Source: Micrasema longulum (Eukaryota; Arthropoda; Insecta; Trichoptera; Brachycentridae). Taken from it: a DNA stretch of 64,000 nucleotides. Within the stretch, counting starts at the first letter, position 1. Each line of letters opens with the position of its first letter. Location: the NCBI GenBank assembly GCA_022494885.1, contig JAGVSM010003414.1, positions 868,001-932,000 of the forward strand. Direction: 5' to 3'. The position numbers were made by a program, and so were the translations under genes. Under the pieces are notes generated by a model. It had not been told where the DNA came from and did no database searches. It saw nothing but the letters and a program-made list of their open reading frames with translations. Of the stretch, positions 33,525 to 45,400 are shown piece after piece.

Positions 33525-33830
33525 AGTTACTTGTTGGCGCACTTTAACCTTTCCAAAAACAAATCTAGTCCATTTTTAAACTTATTTAGACTACACGTTG
33601 AGATCAGCTCTTGTGGCAGCCTATTCCAACCTTCAACAACCCTAATGCTCGGGAATTGTTTCCGTGGATTTAGATTGAATCAAGTTTTCTTCAGCTTGAG
33701 ACTGACCTCGAAGTCGAGCATCTTGTTTAAGCTTGAATATGTGATCCAAATTTGAGCAGCTTAGTGACAGTTGAGTATCTTGTATGTCTCTTATCAGGTC
33801 ACCCCTATCTCGCCATTCCTGCAGACAAGT
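33525..33830 (-). mobile_element. LINE (CR1-like) carboxy-terminal fragment
   Basis: The minus strand reads RGDLIRDIQDT, then, with a frame change, RKQFPSIRVVEGWNRLPQEL and LNKFKNGLDLFLERL. This is the usual last segment of CR1-class LINE proteins (GDLI, RVV.WN.LP, FK..LD). Confidence 0.8.
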
Positions 33831-34110
33831 CCACCTCGTCGTGTTGTGGTTGATGCGTTCGCCGACCATGCTTCAGGTCCGCCTGAGTTTGATACCTGAC
33901 AGGATGTATATATAATATTGCATTTAAAGGTGGTTCTATATTACAATATTTCACTTTTCTGGACTGGCGCCTGAAGCGTAAGACTGATTCCTTTACCTCC
34001 CATGTAATTAACCTTTAGGTTACAATATATGCTGCAATTGGAATTCCAACGCAGTGCCCAATGCACTACTGGGGGCGGATTGGAAAATGATGACCGTATG
34101 TTTACCAAAT
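33829..34110 (+). repeat. tRNA-headed SINE (family 1)
   Basis: Starts CCACCTCGTCGTGTTGTGGT. The body contains TATTTCACTTTTCTGGACTG and CCTGAAGCGTAAGACTGATT, shared with 34300 and 48021. It directly follows the LINE fragment, which suggests a joined insertion or chance neighbours. Confidence 0.75.
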
Positions 34111-34299
34111 AAAATAAACAAATCAACTCTGAAACGATTATAATTATTTTTGTCTTTATCCGGGCGGATGAAAAATACAATTCTGTGTGTGAAATATGTA
34201 GAACCAAAATCATAAATGTTTTTGTGTTAAGTGTAAGTGTTTTTGGCTCGATGCCCACTCAGGTAAAAATCCTGAATATGGAAATAAGTGGACTTAAAT

Positions 34300-34510
34300 C
34301 TACCTCGTAGTGTAATGGTTGGCACGTTAGCCTTCCATCTTTTAGGCCCAGGGTTGATTCAAAAGGTGGTTTACATTGCAATATTTCACTGTCCCTGGAC
34401 TGGCACCTGCAGCATAAGACTGGTCACCTTACCTCCCATATAAAAAAAGTTCTATAATACGCTGCAGTTGGAGTACTAATGTAGGCACCTGTGATAATAA
34501 ATAAAATAAA
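34300..34510 (+). repeat. tRNA-headed SINE (family 1)
   Basis: Head TACCTCGTAGTGTAATGGTT with the A box. The B box is decayed (AGGGTTGATTC). The body CCCTGGACTGGCACCTGCAG matches the copies at 33829 and 48021. It ends in an A-rich (ATAAATAA)n tail. Confidence 0.75.
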
Positions 34511-36200
34511 TAAATATTTTTTTATATTAGTTTTCAGATAATGAAGGAAGAACAGTAGAGTAGGGGGAATGCAGAAGCAGTCTGTGAGTACGCAGCCGCG
34601 ACTGTCTATCGCCTATTCTTACCCGGACATTGACCACCAGGTTAATATAATTGGAAAATATACCACACTCTTATTACCCGGTTTAAAAACAAAAAAAAAA
34701 TAATTACAATGTGTAACAGTAATTCCCTTACTAGCTGCATCTCAGATTTAGGAAATATTGCGTTGCCCTTAACGATTGAAAAAACATATATTACAAATTA
34801 CAATATACATGCAGGCATTCATGCAGGAATGAGATATACAATTCCTTTTTTCATATTTGAGGGTATTACTTGCAAACCCAGCAAAATCAAAAATCTTAAA
34901 AAGTGAGATATGAATTGAAAGGTATTCAGAATACAATTGTTAAAAATAATTATAACATTGTCGGTTCAAAATATGGCTTTATTTGTGAGAATCTGACTTT
35001 CAAATTATTGGGTTTGTTGCAAACATGGCAACCTCTACTGTTTTACTACTATTGCAAAGTTGGGTATCTCCAAAATTAAATTAATTATTTCACTACTGTT
35101 TTTCGATGTGATCATTTTACTAGTCGCATGTAAATTATTCATTGGTAATAATAAAAAATTGAAGTATAAAAAAAGTTGAAGCTATTATTATATCAGTTTT
35201 TTGTGATCTGCTCAAAATAAAAAAAGATGGATTTTGGCTGGTTTGAAAATAGTACCCTCATTTCTGTGTAAGTCGTTGCCTTAGTTATGATACTGGATTT
35301 CAATATTATTATTTATGCACTTTCGAATTGTTAAAATGTTGAAAATGCATACGCAGCAACCTTGAAATGACGTATAAAAAATTCAATCTCAAGCTGAGAA
35401 TGACATCTCAGCACCTGTGGTTCAACTGAGAGTACATTGAAATCTATAATAATTATATAATATTAATAATTATAATATTATATTATATAAATATATGTAA
35501 ATACCAGTCTCGACGATGTTGTAAAAGCGATCGAACCAGTAATTACTTCAAAATTGTGTATTTAAGTATCACTCATCTTTTATAAGTTTCGCTAATAAAC
35601 TTGAATACACTTAGAAACATAACTATTTACGTACTTATTCAATAAATTGGATTGTATTTACAGATAAAACAACACATATGTTCTGGTTTTCACAGTTGCG
35701 TGTAATTAAAGCATTTATCATAAAACGCTATACTATTTTTATGTGTTAAGTCACATCTGACCATGACGAAAGTCTATTATAGAATGAAGGCAAGCATGGA
35801 AATTACCCACAAATTAAAACGCCACCGACTTCACACTTATAATGTATAATTTTAATTATAAATTTTTAACATATAATTATATGTCATTGGTAATAAGCAG
35901 TATAAAAATATTTTTTACCAATTTCAATCAAATGTGTTGTGATGGTAATAAGTTTGATAAAATCGACGTATGTATGTATTTATTTATATGATAAATTTGC
36001 TTTATTGTTTTTTTATAACTCACATCTGTCATTAAATTTATTTATAAAAACAAACTAAAATCCAAGCACTGCAGCCACAGCTGACATTGTGTTTTTTGCA
36101 TGGTTTTTGTTTATTACAAAATTTAAAAAAATAACTTTTGTAAGTACTTGTTGCTTAAAATAAAGTAGGTTGGTACCTACTTATTTAAAAATGATTATAT
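34511..36200. other. AT-rich intergenic DNA, no feature recognised
   Basis: No coding blocks and no repeat ends were found. An ATAATATTATAAT palindromic patch lies at 35445-35490. Confidence 0.6.
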
Positions 36201-36208
36201 ATGTACAT

Positions 36209-38092
36209 CAGTCGCGTGCACAGAGTTTTTAACTAGGGTAGGCAGTAAAAAAAAAAAAAAAGATTTATAGAATATAAGTGATAAATCTTACAGTTAAATC
36301 GTCAGTTTCCTTCACTCGTCACATTAGTTTGAATCACTATGTTGTTGACTTGTAGTTATTGTTGAAATTACCTAAGCCACATTAAAAATCCAAATAAATG
36401 CTAAATTTATATAATATATTACTTATTTTTTTATATGATTTATAAAATATATTGTTACGATATCCTTTTTTTTAAATGTATTATTTTCCACTTATATGTT
36501 TATAAATTTTTATAAACCACTTTAATTTAGAGTTATACTTCGACCGGTTTCGAGGTTACTACCCCATTGTCAGTAATTAAACTAACTTTTAATTGCTCGC
36601 GTTGATATTTATATTATAAAATATTGTATGAAAGAGACAGAAAATGAAAGAAAGAGATAAAAAGAAGATAAAATGAATCATAACGTGAATTTTTTTAAAA
36701 GAGTTTTTGATTTACTAATTTCTAATCGTTCTAAATTGTCTAAACGAAAACCATTTTTATTGACATGCAAAATTTCTGCACAAGTTTTTTGATTAAAATC
36801 ATGATGTTCGGATTTAAGGTGATTTGCGAATTCTGAAAAATTATTATTACTGAGACATCTAACATGTTCTTTGATTCTTACTTTAAATTTATGTGAAGTT
36901 TTTCCAGTATAGAAATTTGGGCAGTTTAAACAATTTAATTTATAAATTCCCGAATGATTTAATTTATCATCCTTATCTTTTCAATTTGATAATATTTCAC
37001 CTTTATTATTATTAGTATAAAAAACTGGCCTAATATTGTTAGGTAAAATTTGAGCGATATTATTAGAAAATGAATTAATGTACAAAATTCTACGCCGATT
37101 ATCATTATTGTTAGAAATGTTTTGGGAACTATATAAGTATTTTTTCCTATAGTTTATTTTTGGTTTTTTATTCAAAATATTGACAGTTAAATTTGGTTCA
37201 TAACCATTATTAAAAGCGATCAATTTACATTGATCAATTTGTCCCATCTCTAACGTTTTTGCAAATTGATGTAACCTTATAAAAACTTCGTGAAAATTAG
37301 GTTTATTTTAGTTTTAATGCTAATTTTATATTTTTATGTTGATTTATGTGTCAAGCATTGTATTAAAAAAATAAATTAACACACCAGATACAAATGATTT
37401 TTCGTGTGTCAATATAAATAACTCCTTAGACGTTCTTTCAAAGTTATGTCGTTTTTTCTGACAAATGTCATTCTAATTAAGCTATATTTTAAGGACTATT
37501 GTCAGTTAAACTCTTCATAATATTAATCACTGAATATATGTGTAACTTGTCCTTAAAACGGTTAAACACACATTCCCGTCAATATCACAAGTTTCACAAA
37601 ACACAAAACTACATTTCGATTTTTATTGACAAGTAAGCGCAGACTATATTCTCTAGTGTATAAAACAAATCAATTTGAAGTTATTTGTTTGACATTTTTT
37701 GATCTTTGACTTAAATAATAATTGAAAAAAACGCTAGATGTCAGTAACGTGTTAGTTTTGTCTTTCTAAGCCCTTTTAAAGCAGTGCTTTTTAACTTACC
37801 CATACACGCGTAATTACAACTGAAAAAAAACCCTCACATAAGCGTTGTGTAGGAGTATGCAGATATGATAATAAGAAGAAAATAGGTATTAGCAGTTCGT
37901 GCCTCTGCCGACATTAGCTCTTAGCGGCGCCACGATCGGAACAATACACTCTTAAAACCGAATAACATTTGGCGCATTTTTCAAATTTTACAAATAGTTA
38001 GCGTATATTTTATATTATTTTTTGTTATTGTTTTAATGAAATTCTAGTAGGGTAGCCACTGCTTTTGTGCCTATATGGAACGCACGCCACTG
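36209..38092. mobile_element. Non-autonomous hAT transposon
   Basis: Left end CAGTCGCGTGC and right end, reversed, CAGTGGCGTGC (one mismatch). A perfect 8-bp target duplication ATGTACAT is present at 36201-36208 and 38093-38100. The CAGNGGCG start and 8-bp duplication are hallmarks of the hAT superfamily. No transposase is seen. A Penelope-like fragment lies inside it. Confidence 0.88.
36535..37250 (-). mobile_element. Penelope-like element fragment with GIY-YIG endonuclease
   Basis: The frame at 37247-36981 reads FSNNIAQILPNNIRPVFYTN, the region after the reverse transcriptase. It ends at one TGA, and the same frame then continues HSGIYKLNCLNCPNFYTGKT and HKFKVRIKEHVRC. This is the GIY...FYTG endonuclease core of Penelope-like elements, with the CxxC pair typical of them. 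It runs on to LERLEISKSK at about 36690. The 3' end (36573-36536) has ACTGACAATGGGGTAGTAAC followed by CTCGAAACCGGTC. Confidence 0.85.
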
Positions 38093-38744
38093 ATGTACAT
38101 AGACCTAAGTAAAACGAAGTATAAAAAAATATTTATTTTATTTATGTAATTGATCAATTAAAACTTTAATTTTAACCTAACAATTAGGTTTTTAACCTAA
38201 AATACCATGTGTCTATTTAAATTGTCAAAAATATAATTTTCATGAAAATTTCATCTACATATTGCACATTTGATAAAATTTAGTCGACTTAAAAAAAACA
38301 ATATTTCCAGAAGAGCCTAATAATGAATTAATACGCTATTTAAAAGTTTGTATTTTTCATTTAGTTTTTCTTTTGACCCCAATATCAAAACTTGTCTTAA
38401 TAAATACTATAACATTTTTTAAAGATATCTCAATTGTCATAAAAAAATAGTTTAAATACGACTGTTTGAGAATGGAGGCGCTTGGACAAGTTTAAATGTG
38501 TTATACAGCCATCAAGCGGGTAAATTATAAAGCTAGAAACCGGGTAAATTGTTATGCTTGAACTATATAATTTTTTTAGCACATCAAGGTTTTTTAAAAA
38601 AAATATATATTCTGTGTACTCAAATTCAGATTTTCTTGAGTTATGACTGTATTTTATCCGATGTGTGATTTTTAGACTAGGCCCTTTTTTTTATTGCTTT
38701 TGAAAATAATGTGTTTTTGTCAAAATATACATTTTGTTCCACAG

Positions 38745-39446
38745 ATCCCCGCTTCGGTCATCAGCAGTGTGGGATCTGTAAGCATCTCGGCGGGCGTCCT
38801 AAGTATCTGTGACTCTCTGAAGTCGGGCTCCACTATGGCCAACTCCAGCGGTCCACAGGGCTTCCCGAGGACCAACCCGCCCCCGGCAATATCCACCACC
38901 CAACCTCGCCCCAGCAGCCAAACCATGACATCGTCCCAAGTGACTGTCAGAAAACTGCCCAAGAAAAGAAAATTCGATCCGTCCGAGTTTGAAGAAATAG
39001 AGCGGAACTCAAATAACAACGGGATCGTGTCTGTCGCCGCCGAGTTTCAACCCCAGAATCAAGTGATTCGGGAGCCTAGGAGGTCCGTGTCGCCTGCTCC
39101 CGTTCAGAACTCTGGCTACCCCTCGTTAGACTTGTCGGAATGGAGCGATTACAGGGTTCTCGCTAAGCTGAGGAACTTGTATCTTCCCGGCGTTATCAAG
39201 CAGGCCAGCCATGGGAGGGTGGTAGTAGAGTTTGACGGACCCGAAGCCGAATCACTAATTTACAATGACCTGTTTGGTGCGGAGAAGTACGATATAATCG
39301 GTGATGCCAGTCCCCCGGCGGGGAATGTCGGGAGCGGCTATCGGTGTGTTGTGCGACCTACGGATAGAGATAATACAGTGCAGAATATATTTGTGGAAGG
39401 TGTTGTGTCTGAAGTTCTGAATTCGCCGACAAGATTTCGAGTAAAG
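38745..39446 (+). CDS. cic: cic exon A: CIC-L amino-terminal domain
   Basis: Acceptor TTCCACAG|ATCCCC, donor AAG|GTAAGA, phase 0 at both ends. It contains [20 protein letters not shown], a basic patch that may be a nuclear signal. Then come [20 protein letters not shown] and [18 protein letters not shown], a Tudor/SH3-like barrel matching the CIC-L-specific amino region (a Pfam DUF4819-type domain, named from memory). ATG at 38835 ([10 protein letters not shown]) has a fair context and may be the start; the frame is open upstream to the acceptor. Confidence 0.92.
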
Positions 39447-42400
39447 GTAAGATTTTATTAAAATATTTGTATATTTGTGGTTTAGATGCAGATTGAGTTT
39501 TTCTGCATTATTGTGCTGAGTGTCATTTGCACTCTGGTAATTTTAGTTTTTTTTTACAATTGCTTTCTGTATAATATGCAGTAAATAATGCGAATTTTTT
39601 ATAAACAAAGATTTTTTTTATTTAAAAGTAGTTAACCACTACTTTTTTTTATTTATGAAGTATTACATTGATAAAAAATATGCATTATTAGTTTGTAATG
39701 TATTTCACTGGGAAATCCCTGTGCCAAGGAATACATTTTACAAGTTTTTTGACAAAATGCTCTTTTATTTTATATATATAGGTACAATAGAATTCAATAC
39801 AAATTGTATTTTTTCAATTTACATGCTTTTAGTCAAAGAACTATTTAATACATTAAAATTAATACTGCATACATTTTACATGGTCTTTGACAAATAACAG
39901 TATTTTTTTAAATTTCGTTAATACCTATACTATAAAAGTCAGTACATAAAATATGTTTTATACAATTTAAAAGTTAGCTTTTTTAAATGTGATAGATATA
40001 CTATTCAATTCATTTTTTTTAAATTAGACAAAAACGGGTTTTTTAAATGATTTAATTTGATAAATATACTACAAAATTAATTAAATAAAACATAGGTAGG
40101 TACATACCATTTTTATATACAATTTACATTTTCATTAATAACTTATTTTTAACCTTTTTAAAAAAAAATTATAAACATACCCACTATAAAATTAAGTAAA
40201 ATGAAATATTTTACATGTTCTTTTTCAAAATTTAGTCAATTAAATATACATACATACATTATACATTTGACATGTTCCTTTACGAAGAAAGGTTTTTTTT
40301 TTTGATAAATGTACATAGAAAAATTCATTAAATAAAACATAGGTACCATAAACATACACATGTTCCTTGATAATTTTTAAAAATTTAATTTTATCAAATT
40401 AAAGCTTAAAGTTTGTTTTTGCAATGTACACATCTGAAAAACGGCCACAAGACCTCTAGAACAGATCCAGTTAAGTGGAGGAGGCTTTCAGTGTATGAGT
40501 ATTACTAAATAAAAAATATTCAGTAGAAATCAAAGTCATTCAATATCAAATTACCATTCTTTTGTACCCCTAAATATAATTGAACGTAGTTATGCAGAAA
40601 GCAGCCAGTCCACAATTTCGGAAAAATTAGATATTGATGTTATCGGGTGCAGTAAGGTCGATCCTATGTTTTGCTAAAAACAGCCAGACCGCTTTCATAT
40701 AAAAAACTGTATTAACCACCTCCGGAAAAAGGTGTCGATCACAAAAACGGCATTTCTCAATTTGCAAAAAACACCCACAAAAAATATAGAAATATATATA
40801 GAAAAATCTTATGGTACTTTAAAAATCTTTTAAACTGGTCAAATACACAATAAGATTCTTGTTTGTAATATATAAAAAACTTATGTATTCATTGTTTATC
40901 ATTTGTTAAAGTCAAAAACATTCAAACTATTTTGTAGATTTTATAATTCACTCTTTTCACAAAATGGCTATTATCTCAGTTTCACTTTTCTATGGCTGGC
41001 TGTTTTTTGTATAACTACGTTCAATTTATCTACTGAAGTTTCCAAAAGTTTTTATACATAAATTGTACATACTATGTTTCAAATGTAAATGAATGATAAT
41101 AATAATGAATAAGTAATAATAGAAGTCTGTAAATAAAAATAAACTCATTAAAAACCATTATATCTTAAATACTTTGTTGTTTTAATCTTTTAAGTACCTA
41201 CTTCAGTAAATGCTTTATGATTGTCTGACATGTTTTGTTAGAATCTCTTTTTTATGCACGGCCATATTTTTTCATATTTTACAAAAGACTAAAATAATTA
41301 TTTTTTTTTAATTTTTTTTTTGCTCCGCAACAGGCCAGGAGGCCCAATTACAGTACAGAACACCTGGGCTTGAGAAAAGTCTAGGTATTTACTGGACTTT
41401 TGGCCTTTCATTATATGCATCTTGAGGTGCACAGGGCACTATATATTTATACACCAATCAGAGTATATCGATCATTAGTCACATGAAAGTAAGTCAAGTA
41501 CCAGTCCAGGGACCAATACGGTTATGCAAAACACCTTTTTGATTAAATATTATACGCCATTCTTAGGAAGCGAACCTGGGACTATGAAAGCAAAACTTAC
41601 TGATAACTTACTGAAAATTGTGACCGGGTGCTCAGATATTAGTAATAATAGTAAAAAATTAGGTAGTACAGACTAATAACATAATATTGTATACAAAGAA
41701 AATAATATATATGGTTTTGATGATTTAAAATATTTGCACTTAAAACATCAATGAAAACAAAATAAAAATACAAAAGAGTAAAATAATTTAACAAAGAAAT
41801 GAGATAAAAGAAATTACACAACGTAAAAATAAATGTATTTATGATAGTTAATTGAAGAGTGAGTTTTGTAAGTCAAAATACATTGTTTAGACAAAAACAG
41901 TTATGTGTGTTTTGTCCGTATATATCGGATCAAGTGTTTTTTTTTATAAGACACACTTCAGTGATTTTAGACTCGAGTCATACAATCAGATCACTTAAAT
42001 ACACTTTGTGCCATCATCAATATTCATTCTAAAATACGAAATTTTGAGGAAATATGTGAAATGTTAAAGCCTCGTAAAGTATCGGGTTTAGTAAACAAAT
42101 TTTCTTGCTGGTTATGCAGCTTTTAATATTGATTACAATGGCGTACTTACTTTGAAATTCATACATTTTGACTTAGGACTCTTTGAAAAATCACTCTTCA
42201 ATTGTAGTTCAGTAGCTGCGTAGAAAATTTCTTGATTTAAAATGTGTAATTTGCCTTTTAATCTTTTGGAAATGTAAACATTTGATTTCAACATTCCAAA
42301 TGAATGATCTGAATGCAAATTTTGTACTGGTGAGTAGCACAGCTTACTATATTTACACATGTAGTAGTTGACATTTATCACATAGTCATACATTTTAAAC

Positions 42401-45400
42401 CACAAGATGATACATATTCTGTTATCTTCTCTAACATTCAGGTGCTCAAATTCAAGCTAAATACAATGTTAATACTAATTCTTTTATTCCAATAAAATAG
42501 CTGCAATTTCACCATATAAACAAAACGTTTTTTTTCATAAACAATTATATCTAAATGTATTGTAATGTTTTTAAAAGTGATAGAAAAATAAAATTTGTAG
42601 TAAAATTTTATATTTACATAAAATAAAATAATAATATAAACCTGCAAATGAAAAAAAATTCAAAGAAAAAATGAAAATACCTACTAACTAAATTTTTTTA
42701 TATTTTTTTTATAGTTTTTAATTTTATGAGGGGTTCGCTAAAATGTAACAGATGAACTCAGCGGGCAAAAATTGACAAAAAATTAAATAATTACTACTTT
42801 TATAATTGTAATGATTGCGATTCATTCTAAATTGGAAAAACTAAAAGAAACTTTAATATTAGAGTAAAAGAACACTTAAGATGCTTAAATAATAATATTT
42901 TTTCTGAATTCGCAAATCATCTGATAGAAAATAATCATAACTTCAATAAAGACACTGGATTAAAAGTACTTCATGTTGAAAATAAAACTTAGGAATCTTA
43001 GAAATTTAAAAAGCGATTCATAATAACAAAACAAAAATTAATAACCAAATAAACAATATTTCTTTTAGTCCTCTCCTGGCTTACTTCGAAAATAATGATA
43101 TCAAATTACCACCCGTGTATGAAAAAACCACTTGATATATTGGGTCCACGTGTAGTATTTAGTGAACATGATAGAAATAAAATAAAAAGGAATCAATTCA
43201 TAAGTTACGTAAACCTTGACAAAGAAGCTTGTTTGCTTTGAAACCGGTCGGTGAAAAATAAAAATTAGTGGTTAAAAACAAAGTGGTTTTATTTATTTTA
43301 TTATATGAAGGATAAATGTCTGAATTTCCTAGACTTCTGTATTCCCTTCTCAAAAATGTTCCATGTTGTAATATGTTTATGTTAATACTAATTTTTAACT
43401 GAGTAAATATCGATAATAAACACAAATCATCACTTACGAGATTTTTAAAGAAGCCCAAAAACCTTATATTTTGATAGTATAAAATTGCACAGTTTAAATA
43501 AATTGTATATTTGGATCAGTAATCATAAGTAGAAATTCTAAATCATGGGATGTTATAATGAAACGACAATATTCAAATGATTTGATTTGGAAAATATCAA
43601 ACTTAACACCTTAAACATGAATTTTATTAATTGTTTTTTTGTTCAGATAACGGGGAACCACGTTGGCGAGGTTATTGTGAAGAGAGCGGACATTCGTCTA
43701 CTGCAGCCTCCGTGGTGGGAAGAGCTTGAAGACCTCGTTCCTATGGCTTCTATTCACCATCACCAACTTCCTGCCTTACAGGTTACACTTTAAAAAAAGC
43801 TGATTATGCCAAAAAGGCGGAATTAAATATAGAATATATAATTATTTTCTTTTCTGTTGTGTGAATCAAGGAAAAACATTAAATTAAAAAATATACACGG
43901 TGTTTCAGGGTGGAAATAACTACGGTAATTTACTCTGTTATCCTTCAAAGTATAAAAATAAAATCCTAGTGACGTTTTTGGAAATAATTCAATTATATTT
44001 TTAGTGAAATATAATTTTTTTGCATTCTATTCTTATATATGGGGGTCAGTGCTTAGAAACTCTTGACCTCCTGCTACCTGTGTAGATGTATTGTGACGGG
44101 TCCCCATAAATTAATTTACCTCCAAGCCTAGGTCTTTGAAGAGCCGAGATTTTTGGGTATTGCATTACAAGCATTTGACAAGCATGTTATAAAATTTAGC
44201 CCACTACACTAATTTAAAAAAAAAAATTATTAAAAAATATGATTTTCCAACAATTTTTTTTTCTCATAGTAAATAATTTCTTAATCCTGCCTCGAAATAC
44301 CATGTTTATTTCTGACTGATACCCCTATGCCGAGTTGATTTTTAAGGTACCTTCAGGGTGAGATGCTCAAATTTTGTTTGCAGAGTCGAGTATGACACCA
44401 TTGAGGCATATGAAAGCCTTATGGAGGTCCTTAATGAGTAATCCACAAAAATTTTGTTTGCAGAGACGCACTCTACGATATCGCATGCGTAGTTACAAAA
44501 AAAAAATTCACTATTTGTCAAAATTTGAGGTGACCGCTAGGTGAATTTTTCGACCACCTTACGCTTTACTTACTCAATTTTGTTGTTATCAGTCTTATCG
44601 TTCTTAGCACATTGTAAGAAGAAATATGCATTCATTGGAAGATTTTAGTGATTTTGTTGAGTTTTGTCAACTCCCAGCTCACGTTAGTTGCGCAACGCAG
44701 GATAGACCAACAACTATTTATTTGATTTGTTTAGTTCTATGATAATAATCATAACAATAAAGCGCTAGATCAGGGATGAGCCGAATCCAGTAGTTCTATA
44801 GTGAGTATTCTTTTTTTTAAATAATTTATTGGTATAAATAACATTTATGATTTATTGTCATTGGTTTTCCAAGAAGGCATACCGTAAACAGTTGGGACTT
44901 CTTGACGTTGGGGAAGTATTGAAATGATAATTCAAATAGAAATTTGTGATAAAAAATTTTGTAATTAAAAAAAAACTCAGCATACTGGTATTTTATATAG
45001 AATTTGCAAAAAATCCTTGGTAATTTTAATAAAAAACAATAGATTTTCTGTTAGAATCTATTGACTTTTGGTGAATCAAGTTAGATTAGCAAGTTAAAAA
45101 AATATCACCGAACCCTAAAACGAAACGTGTTTAAAATGTTTTTATTTTTATTAACTTGTAGCCTTCGGAGAACTTTTACACCAGTTCTCCCGTTGGTGGT
45201 ATGGTGGGGTCAGTTGGAGCGATGGCCACCTCCGTGCTGACCATGGCTCCACTTTCCAACGGCTCTGTGGATGACCTTGGCAGACGCCATTTTGATGACT
45301 TTGGAGAGAGCGACGATGATCTCAGAAGGGAAGACATTATGTTTCCAACGGAAGCGGGTAATTATACTGTTTCCATATTTTCTGTACCTTATATGGCTGC

